Shown here in pieces: positions 1 to 7,174 of a DNA stretch of 21,890 nt. The notes beneath the pieces are model-generated. The model was not told the DNA's origin, searched no databases, and saw nothing but the letters and a program-made list of their open reading frames with translations. How positions within the stretch are numbered: position 1 is the first letter of the stretch; every line of letters starts with the position of its first letter. A program made the position numbers and the translations under genes. The stretch is from Massilia sp. KIM (GTDB lineage: Bacteria; Pseudomonadota; Gammaproteobacteria; Burkholderiales; Burkholderiaceae_D): contig NZ_MVAD01000006.1 in the NCBI RefSeq assembly GCF_002007115.1, positions 1 through 21,890 on the forward strand, written 5' to 3'.

Positions 1-107
1 CACCCGTTCGCCACTCGCCGCCAGGTTGCCCCGCGCTGCCGTTCGACTTGCATGTGTAAAGCATGCCGCCAGCGTTCAATCTGAGCCAGGATCAAACTCT
101 TCAGTTC
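1..107 (-). rRNA. rrs: 16S ribosomal RNA, 5' end only (partial)
   Basis: The reverse complement of this stretch contains the conserved 16S start (AGAGTTTGATCCTGGCTCAG, the universal 27F site) followed by the helix that begins GATTGAACGCTGGCGGCATG. The rest of the gene lies beyond the left edge. The mature 5' end is placed near 107 by alignment from memory with E. coli numbering, so it may be off by a few bases. The sequence after the universal site (AACGGCAGCGCGGGGCAACC, read on the minus strand) is typical of Massilia and relatives. The gene is driven by promoters at 361-389 and 487-516. Confidence 0.97.
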
Positions 108-120
108 AATCTCTGTTTGT

Positions 121-247
121 TGGCATTTCTGCCATCCGCATTGCTGCGGAGTCGCTCACTCAAAATACTGACGATTCTTCTCTTTCGAGAAGGTTCGTAT
201 TTTTTGTGAACATTTGATAATTTAAGTAATCAATGACCGAAGTCATT
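121..247 (-). other. pre-16S leader with four tetraloop hairpins
   Basis: Between boxA and the 16S start, the minus-strand transcript can form four short perfect hairpins, each capped by a stable tetraloop. At 232-247 the stem is AATGAC/GTCATT around UUCG. At 177-192 it is CTTCTC/GAGAAG around GAAA. At 136-149 it is CCGCA/TGCGG around GCAA. At 121-134 it is TGGCA/TGCCA around GAAA. Such leader structure is expected to help pre-rRNA processing and folding. The function here is inference; the stems are directly visible. Confidence 0.6.
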
Positions 248-286
248 GGCACCTTCATCAAACGCCCACACTTATCGACTGTTGAT

Positions 287-297
287 TGTTAAAGAGC
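287..297 (-). promoter_or_regulatory. rrn antitermination boxA
   Basis: The minus strand reads GCTCTTTAACA, matching the bacterial rRNA boxA consensus TGCTCTTTAACA that recruits NusB/S10 for antitermination. It lies between promoter P2 and the 16S gene, which is the expected place. Confidence 0.85.
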
Positions 298-322
298 TTC
301 GTGTTCTGTCTTGCCGCGTTGT

Positions 323-344
323 TGACGAAGCGTTGTGTTCGTCA
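323..344 (-). promoter_or_regulatory. boxB-like stem-loop upstream of boxA
   Basis: A 7-bp perfect stem (TGACGAA / TTCGTCA) with an 8-base loop lies 26 bases upstream of boxA on the transcript. Position and size fit the boxB element of rRNA antitermination leaders. The assignment is by position, not by a sequence consensus. Confidence 0.5.
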
Positions 345-360
345 GCAGCAGAGGAACGAG

Positions 361-389
361 ATTATGCAGTGTTTCGCGATCTTCGTCAA
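361..389 (-). promoter_or_regulatory. rRNA operon promoter P2 (sigma-70)
   Basis: On the minus strand a -35 TTGACG (384-389) and a -10 CATAAT (361-366) are separated by exactly 17 bp. The bases just upstream (about 391-421) contain two A-tracts, as in an UP element. Transcription should start near 354 and run through boxA into 16S. Confidence 0.75.
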
Positions 390-486
390 TCCTGTTTTTG
401 CTTCGTCGCAGATTTTTCTGCCGGGCTCGTCTCCGTAAGCACTTGATTACGTTAACGTTTTTTGACCCTTGCCGAAGCGGACGCGC

Positions 487-516
487 ACTATAGCAAACTC
501 TGACACCCACTTGCAA
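487..516 (-). promoter_or_regulatory. rRNA operon promoter P1 (sigma-70, extended -10)
   Basis: On the minus strand a -35 TTGCAA (511-516) and a -10 TATAGT (487-492) are separated by 18 bp. A TGC extension precedes the -10, and a GC-rich discriminator (GCGCGTCCGC) follows it, which is typical of stringently controlled rRNA promoters. No A-rich UP element is visible upstream. That side is instead occupied by the divergent sigma-54 promoter at 548-562. Confidence 0.65.
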
Positions 517-547
517 GCACCTCCGGTCAGGCGAACTGTGGCCGATC

Positions 548-562
548 TGGCACTGCATTTGC
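548..562 (+). promoter_or_regulatory. sigma-54 (-24/-12) promoter of the activator gene
   Basis: TGGCACTGCATTTGC has the GG-N10-GC spacing required by RpoN and a near-consensus -24 TGGCAC and -12 TTGC. The predicted start is near 574, leaving a leader of about 133 bases before the ATG at 707. A candidate activator site lies inside that leader at 621-637. Confidence 0.7.
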
Positions 563-620
563 ATACTCTTCGCTGAGGCCATCTGTCGACAGTACGGCGT
601 AAGGATCGAAGCATAGTCTA

Positions 621-637
621 TGTTCCGTACCGAAACA
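621..637 (+). promoter_or_regulatory. candidate activator-binding inverted repeat in the regulator leader
   Basis: TGTTCC-GTACC-GAAACA matches the inverted repeat found upstream of the pedF-type operon (TGTTCC-N5-GGAACA) with one mismatch and the same 5-bp spacer. It sits downstream of the -24/-12 element, so it could serve autoregulation, possibly repression. A second short palindrome, TGGAAC-AGCA-GTTCCA, follows at 650-665 and uses the same half-site in opposite order. Confidence 0.5.
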
Positions 638-706
638 GGTGCTACATTATGGAACAGCAGTTCCAGCACAAGAGCCCCAGCAAACAGGGCCACGAGGAGA
701 CATGGA

Positions 707-2665
707 ATGATGCATCGAGACACCGGGCCGGGGTCATCGGCTTCGCACGCGTCCACGCTGGCTGCGGCCACGGAGAGCGACGCCACCGCGATCATCGCGA
801 CTTCCCACCAGCGCTCCGTGGGCTATGGCCTGTGTCCAGGCGCCCGCCCCGACTTCGATCCACTCGCCCGCAACGACCTGTCGCATCTGCTGGAACAGAA
901 CGGCCTCCTCCACACCCATGCGGTGCCGGCCATGGAGACGCTCTACCAGCAGATCATCAACACCCATAACATGGTATTGCTGACCGACGCCCAGGGCGTC
1001 ATCCTGCATACCCTCGGCGATGCCGACTTCATCGAAAAGGCCAACCGTGTCGCCCTCTCTCCAGGCGTAGGCTGGTCGGAACAGCGCATGGGCACCAATG
1101 CGATCGGCACCGCCATCGCCGAGCGCGCGCCGTCGCTGGTGCATGCAGACCAGCATTTCCTGGCCGCGAACCACTTCCTCACCTGTTCGGCCGCGCCCAT
1201 CACCGACCATCAGGGCACGGTGATCGGCGTGCTCGACGTCAGCTCCGACCGGCGCAGCTACCACAAGCACACCATGGCCCTGGTGCGCATGTCCGCCCTG
1301 ATGATCGAGAACCAGCTGTTCGCCGCCAACTTCGAGCACGCCATCATCCTGCGCTTTCACACGCGGCCCGAATTCATCGGGACCCTGATGGAAGGCATGG
1401 CCGCGTTCAGCCCCGGCGGACGCTTCCTCGCCGCGAACCGCAACGGCTTGTTCCAGCTCGGCCTGTCCTATCCCGCGCTGCAGACCCATACCTTCAGTTC
1501 CCTGTTCGGCCTGCCCGTGTCGGCGCTCTTCGATCACTACCGCACCGCGGCGCCCGGTCTACTCGACCTGTGCATGCACAACGGCGTGCGCGTGCGGGCG
1601 CGCGCCGAGCTAAGGCTGGGCAGCGGCGTCCATGCCCTCACCGCGCCCGACAGCCAGCAGGCCACGCAGCTTCAGCCGGCCGCACCGGCCAAGTCGCGAC
1701 GCCTGTCCGGACTGCGCTACCTGAACACCGGCGATCCGCAGCTCGAAAAGGTGATCGACAAGGTCAACAAGGTGCTCGGCCGCGACATCCCCATCCTGAT
1801 CATGGGCGAGACCGGCACCGGCAAGGAGCTGCTGGCCCAGGCGATCCACAACGATTCCCCCCGCTCGATGGGGCCCTTCGTCGCCGTGAACTGCGCGTCG
1901 ATACCCGAAACCCTGATCGAATCCGAACTGTTCGGCTACGAAGACGGCGCCTTCACCGGCGCGCGCAAGAAGGGCTCGGTCGGCAAGATCCTGCAGGCCA
2001 ACGGCGGCACCCTCTTCCTTGACGAGATCGGCGACATGCCGGTCAGCCTGCAAGCGCACCTGCTGCGCGTGCTGCAGGAGCGGATGGTCACGCCGCTGGG
2101 AAGCGGCAAGTCGATACCCGTCAACGTGGAGCTGATCTGCGCCACCAACCACAACCTGCGCGAGCGCATCGCCAAGGGTCTGTTCCGCGAGGACCTCTAT
2201 TACCGTCTCAATGGCCTGGTGGTGAAACTGCCGCCGCTGCGCGAACGCACCGACCTCGAGACCGTGATCCGCAAGATCCTGGCGACCGAATCGGACGGCG
2301 GACAGTACACGATGTCGGAGGAGGTGCTGCGGCTGTTCCGCCGCCACAAATGGCCTGGCAACTTCCGCCAGCTGACCAATCTCCTGCGCACCGCCATCAT
2401 CATGGCGGGCGACGAGCACGAGATCGGCTTGCAGCACATGCCCGACGACTTCCTGGACGATATCGAGAACATGGCCGAGGCTCCGGCTTGCGCTCCGGTG
2501 CCCGGCGCCCAGCAGCTGGTGGACAGCGGCGCCAACCTCGAGGAGATGGAACTTACCGTCATCCTCAAATCGCTCGAAGCGCACGGCGGCAACGTCTCGG
2601 CCACGGCGCGCGCGCTTGGCGTGTCGCGCAATACCATCTACCGCAAGCTGCCGCATTTGAAATGA
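707..2665 (+). CDS. sigma-54-dependent transcriptional activator, AcoR/BmoR type (GAF, AAA+, Fis HTH)
   Basis: A 652-residue activator that uses ATP hydrolysis to open RpoN promoters. Residue numbers are from the ATG at 707. An AcoR-type GAF sensor spans about 80-205 (motif MGTNAIGTAIAE, then LTCSAAPITDHQG). The AAA+ domain has Walker A GETGTGKE near 367, the sigma-54-contacting GAFTGA loop near 414 and Walker B LFLDEIGD near 436. A Fis-type helix-turn-helix (SATARALGVSRNTIYRKL) ends the protein. There is no response-regulator receiver domain, so direct ligand sensing by GAF is expected, as in AcoR (acetoin) and BmoR (alcohols). The start at 707 is preferred to an in-frame ATG at 620 because GAGGAG lies 7 bases before it and because 620 abuts the operator-like repeat. 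It is the likely master activator of the surrounding sigma-54 units. The ligand cannot be read from sequence. Confidence 0.93.
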   Translation: MMHRDTGPGSSASHASTLAAATESDATAIIATSHQRSVGYGLCPGARPDFDPLARNDLSHLLEQNGLLHTHAVPAMETLYQQIINTHNMVLLTDAQGVILHTLGDADFIEKANRVALSPGVGWSEQRMGTNAIGTAIAERAPSLVHADQHFLAANHFLTCSAAPITDHQGTVIGVLDVSSDRRSYHKHTMALVRMSALMIENQLFAANFEHAIILRFHTRPEFIGTLMEGMAAFSPGGRFLAANRNGLFQLGLSYPALQTHTFSSLFGLPVSALFDHYRTAAPGLLDLCMHNGVRVRARAELRLGSGVHALTAPDSQQATQLQPAAPAKSRRLSGLRYLNTGDPQLEKVIDKVNKVLGRDIPILIMGETGTGKELLAQAIHNDSPRSMGPFVAVNCASIPETLIESELFGYEDGAFTGARKKGSVGKILQANGGTLFLDEIGDMPVSLQAHLLRVLQERMVTPLGSGKSIPVNVELICATNHNLRERIAKGLFREDLYYRLNGLVVKLPPLRERTDLETVIRKILATESDGGQYTMSEEVLRLFRRHKWPGNFRQLTNLLRTAIIMAGDEHEIGLQHMPDDFLDDIENMAEAPACAPVPGAQQLVDSGANLEEMELTVILKSLEAHGGNVSATARALGVSRNTIYRKLPHLK

Positions 2666-2667
2666 GC

Positions 2668-3651
2668 TCATGACAGCAGGCGCGGAAAGCCGGGCGAACG
2701 CCACAGGTGACCGCGCTTGTCGATGGTGAGCAGGTCTACGCCCGGCAGGCGCGCCGCCAGCGTGTGCGCCCGGCGCGCGCCCAGCACCATGAAGGCGGTC
2801 GAGAGACCGTCCGCCTCCAGCGCCGTGGGCGCCAGAACGGTGACGCTGGCGAGGCCGGGCGGCGAGCGCCCGGTGGCCGGATCGACGATATGGTGGTGCC
2901 GGTAGTCCGGCGTGAACGCCGACGCGTAATCGCCCGAGGTGGCGACGCAACGGCCGTCGAGCGCGAAGGCCGCGGCCAGCCTGCCGGGGTCGCGCGGATC
3001 GGGCACCCCGAGCGTCCATGCGCGGCCGTCCGCCTCGCCCTGGGGGGCGAACTCGCCGGCATCGAGCAGCGCGTGGGCCACGCCATGACGGCGCAGCGCC
3101 TGCAGCGCCAGGTCCGCGGCATACCCTTGGGCCAGTCCGTTGAGCGTGATGCGCATGCCGGGGCGGCGCAGCAGCACCTGCTGCGCATTGGCCTCCACGT
3201 CCTGCCAGCCGACCAGCGACCTGGCGCGCTCCACCTCGCGCGCCGAAGGCGGCCTGCCCTCGCCGGCCGCCAGCCTGCCGGCCTGCCAGAGCGGTTGGAC
3301 CGTGACGTCGAAGCCGCCCCGCGTCAGGCGCGACAGGTCGCGTGCATGGCGCAGCACGGCCAGCAGCAGCGGATCGGGCCGCGCCAGCACGCCGTCGCGA
3401 TTCAGCCGGAACACCTCGCTGCCGGGATCGTAAATACTCATCAGGCGGTGCACCTGTGCGACGATGGCCAGCGCGGCGTCGATCGCCCGCCTGGCCGCGG
3501 TCTCGTCGGCATGCCGCACGATCACGCCCACCGTCGTGCCGAAGGCCAGCCCTGCCCCCGTGAACGACGGCAGTTCGGCCGCCGCTGCCCGCACGGCGCC
3601 AGGCAGTACGCCGATACCGAGCGCCGCGGCGATGAAACTCCGTCTGCGCAT
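2668..3651 (-). CDS. apbE: FAD:protein FMN transferase ApbE
   Basis: A 327-residue periplasmic flavin transferase that attaches FMN from FAD to a threonine of a partner protein. An arginine-rich N-terminus and hydrophobic stretch (about 1-25) form an export signal. Family motifs are present in order: FGTT at 37-40, MSIYDPGSEV near 71-80 with RLNRDG after it, TLNGLAQGYAADLAL near 169-183, DAGEF near 197, HHIVDPATGRSP at 253-264 and the metal-binding EADGLSTAF near 279-287. The start has AGGAG five bases upstream, and only 9 bases separate it from the NosR-like gene. It is therefore the third gene of the porin operon. The obvious substrate is the FMN-binding domain of that upstream neighbour. 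The gene converges with the activator gene, with just two bases between the stop codons. Confidence 0.93.
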   Translation of the reverse strand: MRRRSFIAAALGIGVLPGAVRAAAAELPSFTGAGLAFGTTVGVIVRHADETAARRAIDAALAIVAQVHRLMSIYDPGSEVFRLNRDGVLARPDPLLLAVLRHARDLSRLTRGGFDVTVQPLWQAGRLAAGEGRPPSAREVERARSLVGWQDVEANAQQVLLRRPGMRITLNGLAQGYAADLALQALRRHGVAHALLDAGEFAPQGEADGRAWTLGVPDPRDPGRLAAAFALDGRCVATSGDYASAFTPDYRHHHIVDPATGRSPPGLASVTVLAPTALEADGLSTAFMVLGARRAHTLAARLPGVDLLTIDKRGHLWRSPGFPRLLS

Positions 3652-3660
3652 GTCTCCTCC

Positions 3661-5730
3661 CTATCTTCCTGTCACCGGCACAATCGGCACCGTACGCCCC
3701 CGCTTTACTTCGAGGATGCGCGGCGCGCACAGGGTGTCGCTCTCATAGATCACCACGCAGTCCATGCACTGGAAGCACTCGTCGTAGTCGATGCGGCCCG
3801 CCGGCGTGATCGCCCCGTAGCTGCAGCGATGGCGGCAGGTCTGGCAGGGCGCGCCGCATTCGCGCCGCCGCCGAATCCAGTCAAGCAGCCGCACCCGGCC
3901 GAGCAGCGCCAGCGCGCCGCCGAAAGGACACAGATAGCGACAGAAGAATTTATAGGAGAACATCCCGAGCACCAGCAGCCCGACGGCCCAAGCCACGTAG
4001 GGCCAGGCGCGCACGAAGCCGAGCGTGATGGCCGTCTTGAAGGGTTCGATCTCGACCAGCCGGTCGGAGAGCCACGGCGCGCCCAGCGCGGCGACCAGGA
4101 TGGCCGCCAGGATCAGGTACTTGAGCCGCCGCAGCTTCCGATCAAGGTCGCGGCGCAGGGTGAGTTGCGGCAACCGCAGCGCCCGCCCCCATTGTCCGAC
4201 CAGTTCCTGCAGCGCGCCGAACGGGCATAGCCAGCCGCAGAAGGTGCCCCGCCCCCACAGGAACAGCGACAGCAAGACGAATCCCCAGAGCGCCAGCGAC
4301 ATCGGATCGAACAGCAGGAAACCCAGCCCCCTGCCCTCGCGCAGCGCATGCAACACGCCGGTGAGGTTGACGATGGAAAGCTGGGCCTGGGCGTGGTAGC
4401 CGATGAAGAACACGGTGAACAGCAGCCAGGCGCGCCGCATCCAGCCGAAGCGGCGGCGCCTGGCCGCGAGCCGGTTCGGCATCGCCAGCCCGGCGGTGAG
4501 CAGCGCCAGGGCCGCTCCCAGCACCAGCAGGTCGGGCAGGCGACTGCGCCAGCTCGCATGCCAGGCGGGCGCGGGTCGTTCCGGCGCGGCGTACAGCCGT
4601 TCCGGCAGCAGGTACGCCAGCTTCAGGTCCTGGGTGATCCGCTCCGGATAGACGATGCCTTTGCTGCGCGTGACCGGCAAGGAGATATCCAGCGGGCGCG
4701 CCGGATCCAGGCCCGACTGCCCGATCACGCGCAGGGCTACGATCTCGGTCACCGGCAGCTCGCCTTTCAGCCTCAGCTCCAGGTCCATGTCGCGCAGCTC
4801 GATCGGCAAGCCGTCCTGCCGCAGCGCGATCCGGTCCGGCACGCTGCCGCGCACGAAGTCCTCGTGCAGGATGCCGTGGCGGCCGGCGCTCATCACCAGC
4901 AATGCGTGGTCGCCGCCGTCGAGCCGGTTCGTCAACCGCTTCCAGCTGGCCTCATCCAGCAGGTTGCGCCCGATCGCCGGAACGGACGCCCAGGCCAGGT
5001 AGAGGTCGATGAACACGTCGTCGGGCGCCGCGCTCGCCGCCGCATCCAGGCCCGCCCCTGCGCCGCCGGCGAACAGCTGCTCGACTTCGCGATTGCTGAC
5101 TCTCAGACGCCGGATCATCCCGGCATCCAGCATGGCCGCGAGGCCCATCGGCTCGAACACATCCGCATGGATGCGCGCGATCTTGCCAGGGTCGCGGCCC
5201 TGCGCGAATCCGAGCTTTGCGCGCGCCACCTGCAGCGCGGCCGACAGCACGCTCTGGTTGACAATCCTCACCGACGCGGTCGCCTTGGCGACGCCGTCGA
5301 GACGGACGCGATTCGGCCCGCTCGCGCCGCCCACGTCGATGTTCTGGCCCAGCGACGCCCCCCGGTACTGGGCCACGAACTGGTGCAACGGCCCTTCCCC
5401 CAGCCCTTCCATGAACACCGGTTCGTGCTGCGACAACACCGCCACTTCGATAAAGACGCCCTTCGGGTCGATCGCCACCAGCAGGTTGGGCGGCACGCCA
5501 GTGAACCCGGGCACCGGCGCCAGGTCGGCGGATTCGAACACATAACCCACCAGTTCGGTGGCCGTGCCGTTCTGCTTGAACAGCGGCCAGGCCGGGACCT
5601 CCCTCAGCTTCTCACCCACGACGACCGGCGCCGGAAAGCGCCGGGCCACCTCGTCCCGGGTCAGCACGCCCGCGTGCGCGAGCTGCACCGCGAACAGCAG
5701 CATCAGGACGAGAAGGCGAAGCTTGCGCAT
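3661..5730 (-). CDS. NosR/NirI-family membrane flavo-iron-sulfur protein
   Basis: A 689-residue inner-membrane electron-transfer protein. A signal peptide (1-20, ending AHA) precedes a periplasmic FMN-binding domain (about 60-190). DGVAKATAS at 145-153 fits an ApbE flavinylation site with Thr151 as candidate acceptor, though Lys replaces the usual Gly before Ala-Thr. Several transmembrane helices follow (about 395-595), with the polyferredoxin motifs CGWLCP (498) and CRYLCP (597). Cytoplasmic clusters CX3CX2CX3C (625-636) and CX2CX2C plus a further Cys (652-668) bind 4Fe-4S centres. NosR is known from nitrous oxide respiration, but no nos or nir gene is in this window. The gene follows the porin by 12 bases and precedes apbE, under a sigma-54 promoter, so a role in the alcohol oxidation system is suggested. 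Its redox partner is unknown. Confidence 0.88.
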   Translation of the reverse strand: MRKLRLLVLMLLFAVQLAHAGVLTRDEVARRFPAPVVVGEKLREVPAWPLFKQNGTATELVGYVFESADLAPVPGFTGVPPNLLVAIDPKGVFIEVAVLSQHEPVFMEGLGEGPLHQFVAQYRGASLGQNIDVGGASGPNRVRLDGVAKATASVRIVNQSVLSAALQVARAKLGFAQGRDPGKIARIHADVFEPMGLAAMLDAGMIRRLRVSNREVEQLFAGGAGAGLDAAASAAPDDVFIDLYLAWASVPAIGRNLLDEASWKRLTNRLDGGDHALLVMSAGRHGILHEDFVRGSVPDRIALRQDGLPIELRDMDLELRLKGELPVTEIVALRVIGQSGLDPARPLDISLPVTRSKGIVYPERITQDLKLAYLLPERLYAAPERPAPAWHASWRSRLPDLLVLGAALALLTAGLAMPNRLAARRRRFGWMRRAWLLFTVFFIGYHAQAQLSIVNLTGVLHALREGRGLGFLLFDPMSLALWGFVLLSLFLWGRGTFCGWLCPFGALQELVGQWGRALRLPQLTLRRDLDRKLRRLKYLILAAILVAALGAPWLSDRLVEIEPFKTAITLGFVRAWPYVAWAVGLLVLGMFSYKFFCRYLCPFGGALALLGRVRLLDWIRRRRECGAPCQTCRHRCSYGAITPAGRIDYDECFQCMDCVVIYESDTLCAPRILEVKRGRTVPIVPVTGR

Positions 5731-5742
5731 GCGAAGGCCGGA

Positions 5743-6894
5743 TCAGAAGAAGATGATGCCGCCCAGGGACACGCCGTTCATGCGCGCCTTCTGCCCGGTG
5801 AAGGCCTTGGAGCGGGTCTGCCCGGCCTCTGCGACGAGGGTGATCACGCTGTTGAGCGCATAGTAGGCGCCCACCGTCAGGTTCTCGTTGGAACGCAGTC
5901 CCGCGGTGCCGGGCGTCGCATCCTTGTTTCGGCTCTGCCCATAGCTGATGCCGAGCTTGAGCGCGTCGCTGGTCTTGTAGGTCCCCTGCACCAGGTAGTG
6001 GGTGGTGCGCACGTCGCCCTGGTCGGCGTCGGACAGCACGCCGAGCGCCTTGCCGCTCTGGACGTTGACGAGCAGGCCTGCCTCTTCGGCGGCGTAAGAT
6101 GCGCCGACCTCGAAGCCGTGCATGTTCAGGTCGTCGGTGGTCGCGGCCACGCCGTTGAAGCGCTGCGCCTTGGCGCTGATCCACCCCTTGAAGCCGCCCT
6201 GGACCAGGGACAGGCGCGCCTGGAACTGCGGCGTCGAATCCGACGAGTAGGCGGCGCCCGCCACCACCGGCGTGTCGGCCACCGGGCTCATGATCGCCAG
6301 ATCCGCCGACAGGCCGCCCGGCGTGGACGGCGTGGTATAGGCGATCTGGCCATAGGTGCCGAGGTAGGCGTAACCGGCGCCGATGTGGCCGAGCGTGACG
6401 CGGCCGCGCTGGGTCGCCTGCACCGGGGCGCCCGCGCCGACCAGAGTCATGTCGCCCAGGATGGCATTGTGGCCGAAGATGCCGTAGTCGCGACCCAGCT
6501 TGAAGCTGCCCAGGTCCGAGCGACCGAAGGTGAAGAAGGCCTGGCGCACGTCGACGTTGCTGTTCTGCGAGATCGCGCTGTCGGTGGCGGTGGCAGCGTA
6601 GATGCCCACCAGGGCCTTGACGTCGAAGCCGCCCTGCCTGGACGAGGCCGAGCCGATCAGGGCATTGGGCAGCAGGCCGTTGCCGATGGTGGTGCGGGTG
6701 TCTTCGCTGCCGCAGCCAAGTGCCTGGCCGCCCAGCGCCAGCCCGCCGACCTGGCCGCCGTTGCAGTCGACCACGGTGGCGTAGGCGTTGACGATACCGC
6801 CGAGCGAGACGGTCCAGTCGCCAGTCTTTATGTCGACAGCCAGCGCGGGCTGGATGCAGGCCGAGAGCACGGCCAGGATGCAGATCTTCTTCAT
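5743..6894 (-). CDS. outer-membrane porin (Gram-negative beta-barrel)
   Basis: A 383-residue general porin of the betaproteobacterial type. A clear signal peptide (MKKICILAVLSACIQPALA) precedes the mature start VDIKTGDWTVSLGG. The body contains alternating beta strands, including RQAFFTFGRSDLGSFKLGRD, and the last residue is Phe (GGIIFF), the usual Bam signal. The start at 6894 is supported by GAGGAG seven bases upstream and by the sigma-54 promoter at 6957-6971. An in-frame start further upstream at 7029 would begin before the promoter. As first gene of the operon with the NosR-like gene and apbE, it may let alcohols or other small substrates into the periplasm. The substrate is inference only. 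Confidence 0.88.
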   Translation of the reverse strand: MKKICILAVLSACIQPALAVDIKTGDWTVSLGGIVNAYATVVDCNGGQVGGLALGGQALGCGSEDTRTTIGNGLLPNALIGSASSRQGGFDVKALVGIYAATATDSAISQNSNVDVRQAFFTFGRSDLGSFKLGRDYGIFGHNAILGDMTLVGAGAPVQATQRGRVTLGHIGAGYAYLGTYGQIAYTTPSTPGGLSADLAIMSPVADTPVVAGAAYSSDSTPQFQARLSLVQGGFKGWISAKAQRFNGVAATTDDLNMHGFEVGASYAAEEAGLLVNVQSGKALGVLSDADQGDVRTTHYLVQGTYKTSDALKLGISYGQSRNKDATPGTAGLRSNENLTVGAYYALNSVITLVAEAGQTRSKAFTGQKARMNGVSLGGIIFF

Positions 6895-6956
6895 GTTGTG
6901 TCTCCTCGAATTGTTCTTGTGTATGAGCGCATCGGGTGATGCACAACATGGTGATG

Positions 6957-6971
6957 GCAAGTAGCGTGCCT
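6957..6971 (-). promoter_or_regulatory. sigma-54 (-24/-12) promoter of the porin operon
   Basis: The minus strand reads AGGCACGCTACTTGC, with GG-N10-GC spacing and a strong -12 TTGC. The predicted start near 6945 leaves a leader of about 50 bases to the porin ATG. The candidate activator site at 7012-7028 lies 41 bases upstream of the -24 element. Confidence 0.72.
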
Positions 6972-7011
6972 GCCGCTTTCGCCCGTCAAATGGGGCCTGG
7001 CGGGCGGTCGA

Positions 7012-7028
7012 TGTGCCGATACGGATCA
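7012..7028. promoter_or_regulatory. candidate activator-binding inverted repeat, porin operon (degenerate)
   Basis: The plus strand reads TGTGCC-GATAC-GGATCA. It keeps the TGTNCC-N5-GGNNCA pattern seen at 11056-11072 and 17989-18005, with changes only at the third-to-fourth positions of the half-sites. Its place upstream of a -24/-12 element supports it, though alone it would be a weak match. Confidence 0.5.
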
Positions 7029-7090
7029 AGTCCGCCTTCCCGCTGCGCTGTTTTTGATCGGTGGGTAAGGCAAGCGCGGGCCCGTAAACG

Positions 7091-7118
7091 AAAAAAGCTG
7101 ACGGCCGAAGCCGTCAGC
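7091..7118 (-). terminator. intrinsic terminator of the exaC-PQQ dehydrogenase operon
   Basis: The minus strand forms a perfect 9-bp stem, GCTGACGGC/GCCGTCAGC, around a TTCG loop, followed directly by six T residues. It lies about 57 bases past the stop of the PQQ alcohol dehydrogenase, so it ends that operon and insulates the porin operon promoter downstream. Confidence 0.92.
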
Positions 7119-7174
7119 AAACATGGCGCTGCGTACGTCCTTACCCGTGACGCACGCTGCCTACCCAACAGCCG

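Noticed and set aside
620..706. Upstream in-frame ATG giving a 681-residue activator
   Set aside because: It abuts the operator-like repeat, has no ribosome site and encodes a non-conserved-looking extension; GAGGAG supports 707.
289..795. 168-codon minus-strand frame across the rRNA promoters and leader
   Set aside because: It overlaps the rRNA promoters, boxB and boxA, which explain the sequence; no protein features.
1610..3730. 706-codon minus-strand frame overlapping the activator and apbE
   Set aside because: Frame-shifted reading of apbE joined to the antisense of the activator; no recognisable domain or ribosome site.
4348..6939. 863-codon open frame on the plus strand opposite the NosR-like gene and porin
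   Set aside because: The product is Arg/His/Gln-rich with no domain, and it lies antisense to two well-supported genes. Long antisense frames are expected at this GC content.
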